Positions 53,103 through 61,563 of a stretch of 61,563 nucleotides of DNA are shown here, one piece after another (the first letter of the stretch is position 1; every line of letters begins with the position of its first letter). A program made the translations under genes and the position numbers. The notes below the pieces were generated by a model. The model did no database searches. It saw only the letters and a program-made list of their open reading frames with translations, and was not told where the DNA came from. The stretch is from an uncultured Colwellia sp. GTDB taxonomy: Bacteria; Pseudomonadota; Gammaproteobacteria; Enterobacterales; Alteromonadaceae. The DNA lies in contig CAJXYE010000024.1 of assembly GCA_913063325.1 (NCBI GenBank), forward strand, positions 1 to 61,563, given 5' to 3'.

Positions 53103-53147
53103 CTATATCACTCAATCATTTAAAAATATTAACTTCATATACTCTTT

Positions 53148-54377
53148 CTACTTAAGTAAAACAACTTCATCTTTAGTGTTATATCTTCCCATTGAATAAT
53201 CAGTAATAGTTAATGCTTCATGGGCATTAAGATTCTGCTTACTAAATGGGGAAAATGGTTGTTTATACGTTTTCAATAAACCTTGAACTGGGGTAACTAA
53301 GTGTTCTAATGCATGATGAAGTAGAACTTTGTCTTGATCTTTATTACCCGTTAACTCAATTTGCCCAATAGCAGCAATGACAATTTTAGTAAGATCATAA
53401 GCATGAATAAAACCGGTTTGTGCTTTAATATCACCTTTATTATTTACACCTTCATTTGATTTAATAGCCAAGGCTAATACACTTTCAGCAAACGATGATA
53501 AATTATCATTAACAAATGAGAAATTAGTTTGGATAAACTGTAAATCAATTTGTTCACGCTGAGAGAAGGGAACTTTTTGGGTAAAGTCTCCGCCCGTTAT
53601 TCCCCAATGACTTCTGATTGGTAAGTGTATATTTGGGGGTAATTCAGCCATAGCATTGATAAAAGTAATGCCCTCTACCGAATTGCCAACAAAAAAGATC
53701 ACATCTGCACCACTAGCTTTAATATCTCGCAGTAATACTTTAGCGTGATTATTGCCTGTGCCCCAGTTAAACCAAGATAAACCAACAGGTTTTATTGATG
53801 ACTCTTGTAGCGCTTGGGTCATTGTTTTTTCATTAGAGCGGCCCCACCCCGTATCTTCTAATAATAAGTAAGGTTTTCTAAAGCCTTGTGCAATCGCTTT
53901 CTTACTTATAAAACTGCCGGCATTACTATCATCAATAGATAAGCGAAAAATCCAGTTTTGTGTTGTAGTGCTACGCGTAATAGGACCTGCTGCAGCCCAG
54001 GGATCTAAGAGCAGAATTTTATTGTCATTAATAAAAGATTTATTCGCTAATAAAGGGGGGGAATGAAGCCCAGAAAACACCATTAAAGCTTGTTCATCTA
54101 CAAGAAAATTCTCTAAATTACGTCGACTGCGTAATGAATTAGCTCTATGGTCTTTTATAACAAGCTCAAACTCAATGCCTTGCATCTTGTTATTAACTTC
54201 AGCTAGTGCGGTTGTTATACCTTGCTGTATAGCTAAGCTCGACGTGGTCGCACCACTAAAGTCAGCATCTAAGTAAATAGTATACTTTTGCTGTGCAAAT
54301 GCATTTGAAGTGTAAGTAGTGATAAAAACAAGAGAAGTAAATAATAAAAGCTTAAACAACAACCTTATAACGAACAT
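53148..54377 (-). CDS. type-1 periplasmic binding protein (Peripla_BP_6-like)
   Basis: A 409-residue protein with a signal peptide (about 1-28, NAFA). The fold text resembles branched-chain amino acid or urea binding proteins: YTIYLDADFSGATTSSLAIQ at the start, VFSGLHSPPLLANKSFINDN, and YLLLEDTGWGRSNEKTMTQA. No ABC transporter genes are near. It is upstream of the histidine kinase in the same direction, an arrangement typical of sensors that use a soluble binding protein to detect a ligand. The ligand is unknown. Confidence 0.85.
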   Translation of the reverse strand: MFVIRLLFKLLLFTSLVFITTYTSNAFAQQKYTIYLDADFSGATTSSLAIQQGITTALAEVNNKMQGIEFELVIKDHRANSLRSRRNLENFLVDEQALMVFSGLHSPPLLANKSFINDNKILLLDPWAAAGPITRSTTTQNWIFRLSIDDSNAGSFISKKAIAQGFRKPYLLLEDTGWGRSNEKTMTQALQESSIKPVGLSWFNWGTGNNHAKVLLRDIKASGADVIFFVGNSVEGITFINAMAELPPNIHLPIRSHWGITGGDFTQKVPFSQREQIDLQFIQTNFSFVNDNLSSFAESVLALAIKSNEGVNNKGDIKAQTGFIHAYDLTKIVIAAIGQIELTGNKDQDKVLLHHALEHLVTPVQGLLKTYKQPFSPFSKQNLNAHEALTITDYSMGRYNTKDEVVLLK

Positions 54378-54873
54378 AAAACATCCTTTTAACAGTTAAT
54401 GACATACTTTTTATTTATTATAGCTAAGTTATTACTTTATCTAGTTAAAATTAAGTATTATTTAATGTGTATATTGTGGAGTAGCATAATAATAGAGGCT
54501 AGTGTTACTTTGTTAGTGCCTAAGTATAGCCAATAATGAGATAACTCATATTGTTCTTATAGCAGGGATGGTTACTAGCAAGGGGGTTGGGCAAGCTGAG
54601 ATTATCAAAAATATAAATTTCAATAGTCATTAAGGTTTTGCTCTATTGTTTAAGAGGCACTCTTAATACGTGCATGAAATCTTGATAAAGTTAAATTGGA
54701 AACCTAGGTAAATAACTTAGACCCTGCAACAAAACCTGTTACAGGGTCAGGCTCGACTAGATATTTACAAATGTCCTCAAAAAATCATCACGATTAGTTG
54801 TTTGATAGGCTTTACAATACTGTTAACTTCATTGTCATTAACCTTACTTTTCATCCTTAAATTTTAGTTTAAA
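54378..54873. other. intergenic region with a hairpin, no gene seen
   Basis: About 500 bp between the binding protein start and the chemoreceptor stop. It should hold the leftward promoter of the binding protein unit. GACCCTG (54720-54726) pairs with CAGGGTC (54742-54748), with inner AACA/TGTT; no U-tract follows. No open frame with recognisable content is seen. Confidence 0.5.
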
Positions 54874-56892
54874 TTAGACCATTGCCAATAATTCTTTTGC
54901 TTTAGTTTCAGTGTCTTGTGTTACCGTATTAGACATATCAACAACATTACTAATACTATTTTCAACTTGTTGAGAAACGCTTGAAATACTTTCAGTATTT
55001 TGAGCAACTTCTGCAGTAGTCATACTTTGCTCTTCAGCCGTAGCAGCTATCGCTTGAACTTGTTCAACAACATTATCCACACTCGTAATGATATTACCTA
55101 AAGCAGATGCTGCATCATTAGTCATTTCAACGCCATGCTCAACCTTCACACTACCTTCAGCCATTATACTTACTGCATTTTCAGTTTCTCGCCTCATTGA
55201 CTCAATAGCTCCTTCTACTTCACTGGTCGCCTCAGTTGTTCTACTCGCTAATTGACGAACTTCATCAGCGACAACCGCAAAGCCTCGACCTTGCTCTCCA
55301 GCTCTTGCCGCTTCAATTGCTGCATTTAATGCAAGCAAGTTGGTTTGATCTGCAATACCTTTAATGACACTTAGAATATCTTCTATCTCTTTATTTTGCT
55401 GACTTAGCGATGTTATAGCTACTGAGCTATCGTCGAAAGCATCTTTAATTAGCACCATTTGAGCAAGCGTATTTTGAACAATACTATCACCTGATTTGGC
55501 TAATTCTAATGCTTTAGTTGAGCTATCAGAAGCATTAACACAATTGTTCGCAACCTCAAAAGACGAATTTGAAAGCTCTTCTACAGCGGCTGAAATTTGC
55601 TCAATTTGGGCTGTTTGTTCATTTATACCTGAAGCCATTTCTTGGTTTGCCACTAAAATTTTGTTCGTACCTTTAGACGCTTCTACCATAGAGCCTGCAG
55701 TTTTTTGTACTAAATCAGCAAGTGATAAAGACATTTGATTTATAGCAGAGGTTAAATCGCTAAGTTCATCTTTCCCCTTAACGGTTAAAGGTTCACCAGT
55801 CATATCACCATCAGCAATATCTTTTGCTCTTGTTAATATACCCCCTAAACGCATGAGTAAATCACGACTAAACATCACTGAACAGACAACACCTAGAATT
55901 AGGGAAGTTAACGTGAGAAATATCAAGGTTGATTTTAATTTTTGCACAAGACTATGTGCTTCAGTTATATCATTACTAAGAAGTTGATCTTGAGATACTT
56001 TCATTTCACTTAATAAGGACAATATTTTACTGGCCCTTGGTGCTGCTTTAGTTCCTAACCAATAATTAGCTTTATTCCAATCTTCTCCACTACGTAAATT
56101 AAACATTTGTGCAGGAAGGTTTTTAAATTCATTACGAACAAATATAAATTCATCCCATGATTTTTGTTGGCTCATTGTAAAAAGCAAAGATTGGTTTTCG
56201 GTAATAGCATTAACACTATTTTCATTCACCTGCCATTTAGCTTCAAAATTGGTCTTAAAAACATCATCTCCTGACAACAAATAAGCTCTAATATTGGCAA
56301 GCCCTATTGCAAAAGAGCCTCTGGTATCAGCTAAATTTTTAAGCAGTGATTTACGTGCACTTGTTGCTTTTAATTTACTTTCTTCATCAATAATAGCGGT
56401 AATATGAGCTAACATTTGTGAAGCTCTCGGGGCAGCATCGGTTAATAACAAATGATAAGACTCAATGTTGGCATCCGTATGAGAAATGTCTTCAATTTCT
56501 TGTTGGGCAATTTTAAATACTGCAAGCTCTGATTTTATATCTTGGAGACGTTTAACATTAGCGGGTACGGTCCAGTTTTTTGCAAGTACATCATATTCAT
56601 CAATGGCACTGTCGATACGTTTCCAAGCGGATTGTCGCGTACTTTGCATTGCTTTAGCTTTCTTTGGGTTATTACCCAAAATCATATAGCCACGTAAGCT
56701 TGCTAACGATTCATTTATTCCATTAATCACATCTTTGCCCAGTAAAACTGTTTTCATTCTCAGGTTAACAACTTTATCTTGGATGTTCTCATTATCAATA
56801 ATAAGCGAATATGTAATGCTGGCAGAAATGGTCATGAGTAATAAAATGATACCAAATGAAAGTCCTAATTTTTTACCTATTGTTAATGTCAA
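54874..56892 (-). CDS. methyl-accepting chemotaxis protein
   Basis: A 672-residue chemoreceptor. TM1 about 12-35, a helical periplasmic ligand region of about 290 residues, TM2 about 322-342, a HAMP domain (about 345-395), and a long cytoplasmic coiled coil with the conserved hairpin tip (IEDILSVIKGIADQTNLLAL, NAAIEAARAGEQGRGFAVVA, DEVRQLA). A 4HB-type double sensor is suggested by two similar repeats in the ligand region (LLTDAAPRASQML and LGTKAAPRASKIL). TTG 56892 has an AAGGA site 8 nt upstream; ATG 56928 has none, so I prefer the shorter form. There is no CheB/CheR pentapeptide at the end. It stands alone. Confidence 0.92.
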   Translation of the reverse strand: MTLTIGKKLGLSFGIILLLMTISASITYSLIIDNENIQDKVVNLRMKTVLLGKDVINGINESLASLRGYMILGNNPKKAKAMQSTRQSAWKRIDSAIDEYDVLAKNWTVPANVKRLQDIKSELAVFKIAQQEIEDISHTDANIESYHLLLTDAAPRASQMLAHITAIIDEESKLKATSARKSLLKNLADTRGSFAIGLANIRAYLLSGDDVFKTNFEAKWQVNENSVNAITENQSLLFTMSQQKSWDEFIFVRNEFKNLPAQMFNLRSGEDWNKANYWLGTKAAPRASKILSLLSEMKVSQDQLLSNDITEAHSLVQKLKSTLIFLTLTSLILGVVCSVMFSRDLLMRLGGILTRAKDIADGDMTGEPLTVKGKDELSDLTSAINQMSLSLADLVQKTAGSMVEASKGTNKILVANQEMASGINEQTAQIEQISAAVEELSNSSFEVANNCVNASDSSTKALELAKSGDSIVQNTLAQMVLIKDAFDDSSVAITSLSQQNKEIEDILSVIKGIADQTNLLALNAAIEAARAGEQGRGFAVVADEVRQLASRTTEATSEVEGAIESMRRETENAVSIMAEGSVKVEHGVEMTNDAASALGNIITSVDNVVEQVQAIAATAEEQSMTTAEVAQNTESISSVSQQVENSISNVVDMSNTVTQDTETKAKELLAMV

Positions 56893-57293
56893 AAGCTTTA
56901 TCCTTAAAGTAAATATGGCTATAAGCATGAACTATAGATAAAGATTCATATAAACAATACTTGTCGCTATAAAAAATAACTATCAGTTGATTTAGATCAA
57001 ATCTAATCGATGTAAAGTTCAATAGGTTGGTTTTGTTGCTAGAAACAGTCTACGTGTAGAAAGAGCGTGATATTGTGAAATTGATTATTTTCAATATAGA
57101 TAAAATCAACAGTTTTTCTATAACAGATTGATTCAATGTGGGTGTTGAAGCGGCTAACTAGACTCGAACTCGTGACATTCACGTAACTAGAGATTTGTCA
57201 GATGTACTCTCTTGGTCCTGAGGTACGTTGCTAATATCAAAAAACTGACATTCTTTACTCCTGAGATGTTTACATATATTACTTCTATATAAT
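56893..57293. other. intergenic region with a tRNA-like remnant
   Basis: About 400 bp. Bases 57146-57175, read on the minus strand, give GTCACGAGTTCGAGTCTAGT, then TAGCCGCTTCA, resembling the T-arm and 3' end of a tRNA-Gly (GTTCGAGTC and a CGCTCCA-like end) but with broken pairing. Upstream of it no acceptor or anticodon arm can be made. The rest holds the promoter of the chemoreceptor and the 3' flank of the large kinase. No gene. Confidence 0.45.
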
Positions 57294-60200
57294 TTATTCC
57301 CATTTTATTGGTAATTTTATTGTTAAAGAAGAACCTTCATTTACTTTAGAATTTATTTCAATTATGCCGCCGTGCTCTTCAATAATGCCAAAAGATATAG
57401 CCATTCCTAAACCTGTTCCACTCCCCACATCTTTAGTGGTAAAAAAAGGATCAAATACTTTTTTAAGTGTTTCTTCATGCATACCACAGCCATTATCGCT
57501 AAACTCAATATAGACATAATTATTTTTTTCAAATAGTGAAATGTTAATTTTGCCTATTAACTGACTATCGTCTTGCTTTCTTGTTTCTATCGCTTGACTG
57601 GCATTGACAATAATATTCATAAACACTTGACTGAGTTTTGCAGGAAAAGCTTTAATTAAAGGGTCTGAGACTACATCTAGCTCTATATCAATATCATTAA
57701 ATTGAATTTTTACTAAATGGGTTGTTGATCTAATAATAGCAGCTAAAGTTATTTTTTCTTGTTCTTCATCATCAAGCCTTGAAAATAAACGTAAATCTTG
57801 AACAATTGTTTTTATTCTATTGCTGCCTTCTGTTGCCGTATTAGTGAGATCAATTAATTTGGCAAATTTATCGTCAAAGGATTGTAATACTTTTTCATCA
57901 GCCTTATCACCACCTGCGAGCTCTTTCAAAAAAGCTTTAATTTGAGTTATTTCTTCTTTCATCATGTAAACCGCAGCATAGGTAAAGTTTACAGGATTAT
58001 TAATTTCGTGAGCAACCCCTGCAGTAAGTGTACCTAAAGAAGACATTTTTTCTTGAATTACAATCGTTTTTTGTGCTTCTTCAGTTGCTGTTTTAGCATT
58101 GGCTAATTCAAGGTTAAGCTTAGCTAAACGTCGATTCCAAAAGATAACCGCTGTTAATATACCTAGGGCAATAATTAGAAATTGCCAAAATAATTTGTAA
58201 TCAAAACCACTTTCATATTTGACTAAAAATTGTCTTGAAATACTTTCTCGAATTTTTTTCTTGTCAACAACCTTTAAAAGTTTAGAAAAAATACTTTGCA
58301 ATAAAACATCGTCTTTTCTCGTTGCGAGAGCCCACTTATCATTAAATCGGTCAGGTAAAGAACCTGCTATTTTTAGATTTGACATCGCATACTGATTCAT
58401 TGTATTTCCTAATTCTGTAATACCACTAATGAAAGCAAAAGCATGTTCTTTTTGTACTGCTTCTAAACCATCAATATTAAAATCAACTAGCTTTATTTTC
58501 ATGGAAGGATATTCAGCTTTTATAAGATCTATTAGGTTATCTCCCTTTTTAATTACAAATACTTTATCAAGGTGGCTCTCAATATTGGTGATATAAGTTT
58601 GATGCATTAATGTTGCAATGACTCTTTCTTCTTGATGGATTGTTGGTGAAAATGCCATCGTTTTCATTCTTTCGACTGTTTCTGTCGCTTGGGGTAAAAC
58701 ATCGCACTTACCATTTGTTAATCCTATTAATGATTCACCCCAAGACATTTCAGTGACAGTTAGCTTCATTAGGCTAATTCCTGTGATTGCCATCATTATT
58801 TCATCCCATGCTTTACGATTCTCTGAATGGCATAAAATAATTTCTCTAGTGGCTAAAAGTTGCTTTTCTTCGTCAGTAAATTTGATGGTTTTATTTATCT
58901 GTGGTTGATTATCTTTCGTCAAAACCTTAGCAATTTCTGATTTGTCTGAGGATAATACGACTTTTGATAAAATACGATTAAGTAAAACATCTTCTTTTCT
59001 TGTTGCTATTGACAGGAGATCATCAAATTTGTCTCGTAATTGGCCATTAATTTTAAGGTTACTCTCCTTATCTTCATTGAGTAGGCTTTTGAGAGACCAT
59101 TCAGCATCAATATAACCAAAAACTTTATTACTTTTTAAGAGTGTGACTGCATCTACAGAGGAATTTACTTCAACTAACTTAATTGTAGGATATTCTTTTT
59201 TGAGTGATTGAATTAATACATGCCCTTTAACAATGACAAAATCTTCACTTAAGTGATCTGATAAATCGCTTATCATTCCTTTATTTTTTTTGGTAGCTAT
59301 GGCTTCTTTTATTCGTGTGTAGGCTGGAGTGAAGCTATATACCTTAAGCCTTTCAACTGTTGCTGTAGCATTAGTTAAAATGTCACATTTATTATCTTTT
59401 AGTGCATTTAATGCAACATTCCATGACATGAGTTCACTTAATTCAACTTTGATTCCTATATCACGAGTAATGAAGTCAAAAACTTTCACATCTCTTCCAT
59501 CATAGCCTGTAATATTTTGTCGACAAAAGGTGAAAGGTGAATTTTTTGCGATATAAGCTTCTTCTTCTTTGGTTAATTTAAATTTTGAATCCTTTTCTGT
59601 TCCATCTTGAATAAACCATTTTTCTCTCAATCTAATGTATTCTTCTGCAGGCATTGAATTCATTGTTTTTTGTAAAATGTTTCTTAGAGTTTCGTTATCT
59701 TTATGTGTGGCTAAGCTTAAATTTTGATTAATAAGTTTTATATCATCAGCTACAGGAATAAGTTGTAAATTTGGAATGAACTTGTTTTTAATGTGATAAT
59801 TTATAACGGCAGCTACTTCAAAATAGATATCAGCTTTAAGAGTTGTCAGTAATTTCAATGCTTCACTAACATTTTTTACTGAAATAAATGTAGAGTTTGG
59901 AAGTGCGTTTTTAATTGAGTCATTTATGGCGTAACCATCTATTAGTGCAATACGCATCCCAACTATATTTTTTTGATTTGCAATATCAATATTTTTATTA
60001 TTTCTAATAACTGCAAAGGTTGGGATTTCAGCAAAGTCAGAAGTGAAATTAGCAAATTTTTGTCGCTGCTGTGTATTAATAATATTGAGCAATATTTCTA
60101 ATTTTTTCTGCTTAAACAGAGTCACATATTCTGACCACATTTTATTTTCAATAAATTCAACTTTTATATTTAGCATTTCAGCTATCTTAGTGATCAGATC

Positions 60201-61367
60201 TATACTATATCCAGAAGGTTTACCTGCCACAGGATAATTAAAAGGAGGGTAATCTATGTCACTTTGAGCAGTGATAATCGGATGGGCTTTTAGATATTCT
60301 AATTCTTCCTTTGTTAGTAAGGCCAATAACTCTTTGTCGGTTTTTTTTTCAACATTAGATTCAAATAGAAACTTGTCGATATTTCTAATTTTATTGATTG
60401 TTTTGTTGGCAAACATGCTTTCTGAAATGGAAATTATTTGATTCTTTTGAATAGAGCCTATTGGGTATATATCCGATGACATCAGCTTTATTGATTCTTG
60501 AGCTTCATATTGAAGTGCTGCAATAGATTTATTCTGTTCATTGTATTTAGACTTAATTAACTGAATAATTTCCTCAGGATGTTTTATTGCGTATGCCCAG
60601 CCCTTGTTTACTGCGATGATAAAGTTTTTCACTAATTTAGAATTATTTTTAGCAAAATTTCCAGAGGTGAATAAGTTTAAATCTTGAGTAAATATGCCTA
60701 ATTGATTAGGGGCATGCACTTTAAAATCTATATTCTGTTGTGCCAGTTGAAAAGGTTCATTAGTAGAAAAAGCTAAAATCCCACTGATTTTTTTGTTTTT
60801 AAATAACTCAATTGAGCTACCGTTTAATGTTGTGCTAATACTCAAAGGATCAATGTTATATAAATTTAACATTTCTCTGATACCGCCAGAATAAAGTAAT
60901 TCACTTTTGCCATGAATAGTTTTATTTACAAGTTGTTTTATAGAGGTGATTTCGGGCTGTGTTATTAGTATAAGGGGACTGCGCTTGTAATAATTGGCTA
61001 ATAGTTTCACATCTAAATTATTATGATAACCTTGAATGATACCAGATCCAGCAAGACCAAATTCAATCCCTTTACTTAAAACGTTTTGTATATAGTTATC
61101 ATTATTATTATAAGTATTAAATTTAAGCCTGATGCCATATTCTCTAAAATATCCTTTTTCAATGGCTGCATAAAAGCCAGAAAATTCAAATTGATGTTTC
61201 CAATGAAGTTGTAATTTCACCTCAGTTAAAGGTAAGGGAGACTCCTCGCTAAAAGCAGGGGAAATGGATTTGAGGACAACGAAAGAGAGCACAAATATTA
61301 TTGCTATAAAATGTCTTTGTCTATTTATTAAAATTTGCAAAAAACAACCTTTACAATAACACTTCAT
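57294..61367 (-). CDS. giant histidine kinase with NMT1-like and three SBP_bac_3-like sensor modules
   Basis: A 1357-residue protein. Membrane or signal segment about 19-40; an NMT1/THI5-like module (about 48-270; LQLHWKHQFEFSGFYAAIEK, GYFREYGI); SBP_bac_3-like module 1 (about 360-600; FNYPVAGKPSGYSIDLITKI); module 2 (about 612-830; MSWNVALNALKDNKCDIL, TATVERLKVYSFTPAY); module 3 (about 850-1080; MSWGESLIGLTNGKCDVL, TETVERMKTMAFSPT). Modules 2 and 3 resemble each other, an internal duplication. One TM (about 1090-1110), then HisKA (H-box TLTAGVAHEINNPVNF) and HATPase (QVFMNIIVNASQAI, DNGCGMHEETLKKVF, GTGLGMAISFG). No receiver or HPt domain. Output is through an unlinked regulator. Stop is followed by an AT-rich gap. 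Confidence 0.92.
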   Translation of the reverse strand: MKCYCKGCFLQILINRQRHFIAIIFVLSFVVLKSISPAFSEESPLPLTEVKLQLHWKHQFEFSGFYAAIEKGYFREYGIRLKFNTYNNNDNYIQNVLSKGIEFGLAGSGIIQGYHNNLDVKLLANYYKRSPLILITQPEITSIKQLVNKTIHGKSELLYSGGIREMLNLYNIDPLSISTTLNGSSIELFKNKKISGILAFSTNEPFQLAQQNIDFKVHAPNQLGIFTQDLNLFTSGNFAKNNSKLVKNFIIAVNKGWAYAIKHPEEIIQLIKSKYNEQNKSIAALQYEAQESIKLMSSDIYPIGSIQKNQIISISESMFANKTINKIRNIDKFLFESNVEKKTDKELLALLTKEELEYLKAHPIITAQSDIDYPPFNYPVAGKPSGYSIDLITKIAEMLNIKVEFIENKMWSEYVTLFKQKKLEILLNIINTQQRQKFANFTSDFAEIPTFAVIRNNKNIDIANQKNIVGMRIALIDGYAINDSIKNALPNSTFISVKNVSEALKLLTTLKADIYFEVAAVINYHIKNKFIPNLQLIPVADDIKLINQNLSLATHKDNETLRNILQKTMNSMPAEEYIRLREKWFIQDGTEKDSKFKLTKEEEAYIAKNSPFTFCRQNITGYDGRDVKVFDFITRDIGIKVELSELMSWNVALNALKDNKCDILTNATATVERLKVYSFTPAYTRIKEAIATKKNKGMISDLSDHLSEDFVIVKGHVLIQSLKKEYPTIKLVEVNSSVDAVTLLKSNKVFGYIDAEWSLKSLLNEDKESNLKINGQLRDKFDDLLSIATRKEDVLLNRILSKVVLSSDKSEIAKVLTKDNQPQINKTIKFTDEEKQLLATREIILCHSENRKAWDEIMMAITGISLMKLTVTEMSWGESLIGLTNGKCDVLPQATETVERMKTMAFSPTIHQEERVIATLMHQTYITNIESHLDKVFVIKKGDNLIDLIKAEYPSMKIKLVDFNIDGLEAVQKEHAFAFISGITELGNTMNQYAMSNLKIAGSLPDRFNDKWALATRKDDVLLQSIFSKLLKVVDKKKIRESISRQFLVKYESGFDYKLFWQFLIIALGILTAVIFWNRRLAKLNLELANAKTATEEAQKTIVIQEKMSSLGTLTAGVAHEINNPVNFTYAAVYMMKEEITQIKAFLKELAGGDKADEKVLQSFDDKFAKLIDLTNTATEGSNRIKTIVQDLRLFSRLDDEEQEKITLAAIIRSTTHLVKIQFNDIDIELDVVSDPLIKAFPAKLSQVFMNIIVNASQAIETRKQDDSQLIGKINISLFEKNNYVYIEFSDNGCGMHEETLKKVFDPFFTTKDVGSGTGLGMAISFGIIEEHGGIIEINSKVNEGSSLTIKLPIKWE

Positions 61368-61556
61368 ATTGGAGTATTTAATCTATTGCTTATAACGATG
61401 TAATTTTATAATTCCATAACAAATAGAATAGCTTAATTACAAGTTTATACCATGTTATCTTTTTTAATTGAGTATTATCCAAATGCATTGGCTATGTTTT
61501 ACTTAAGTGTTGCTATACTGTAATTATAAGCAGTATGTCGATATTGGAGTAAATAT

Positions 61557-61563
61557 ATGTCTT
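61557..61563 (+). CDS. start of a gene that runs off the window
   Basis: ATGTCTT at the last bases, preceded by TTGGAGTAA, a good ribosome site 7 nt upstream. Only two codons are visible, so the product is unknown. It is divergent from the giant kinase gene. Confidence 0.5.

Noticed and set aside
54720..54748. hairpin as a terminator of the chemoreceptor or binding protein gene
   Set aside because: No U-tract on either strand and too far from both stops; kept only as a hairpin.

Overview
The window looks like chromosome of a cold-adapted marine gammaproteobacterium of the Alteromonadales, most like Colwellia. This rests on AT-rich, intron-free, dense genes, on the protein style, on alaA followed by a yfbR relic, and on many short non-coding inverted-repeat elements between genes. 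No plasmid, phage, CRISPR array or full-length insertion sequence was seen.

Layout. 1-177: two identical tRNA-Val genes behind a near-consensus sigma70 promoter. 634-4958: a leftward three-gene envelope operon (GPW-repeat protein, DUF3313 lipoprotein, Omp85-type barrel). 5109-17250: mostly housekeeping (S4 protein, acetyltransferase, pentapeptide/K+ channel fusion, proS, GFA protein, alaA, a broken yfbR, an HD-GYP response regulator, and ilvIH behind an Ile/Leu/Val-rich leader peptide with attenuator). 17366-22207: a barrel-like protein, an MltF-like lytic transglycosylase with two solute-binding modules, and glnS. 22787-25692: two divergent response regulators, one a degenerate HD-GYP protein and one a sigma54 activator.

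25926-51238 is the main accessory region. It holds a secreted LruC/GEVED protein and a large exopolysaccharide locus whose content resembles the Vibrio fischeri syp locus: Wzz-like protein, glycosyltransferases, initiating sugar transferase, YvcK-like protein, STAS protein, OmpA lipoprotein, six-SLBB export protein, BY-kinase-like ATPase, Wzx flippase, Wzy/ligase, acyltransferase and a second GlmS. Four transcription units have a GG-N10-GC (-24/-12) sigma54-type promoter. Each of those has a GCAATTTGC element (either strand) about 60-80 bp upstream, once a 267-bp inserted element in one of them is subtracted. A fifth unit has weaker matches. I read this as one regulon controlled by a sigma54 activator, possibly the one encoded at 24250.

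51306-61563: signal transduction. A membrane histidine kinase lies next to a type-1 periplasmic binding protein, followed by a chemoreceptor and a 1357-residue histidine kinase with one NMT1-like and three SBP_bac_3-like sensor modules. The first bases of another gene close the window.

Small MITE-like elements shape much of the intergenic space. One has broken yfbR, one follows the yvcK-like stop codon with an 8-bp target duplication, one separates an enhancer-like site from its sigma54 promoter, and one end appears to supply the ribosome binding site of the yvcK-like gene. All function calls come from reading motifs; no database search was run.
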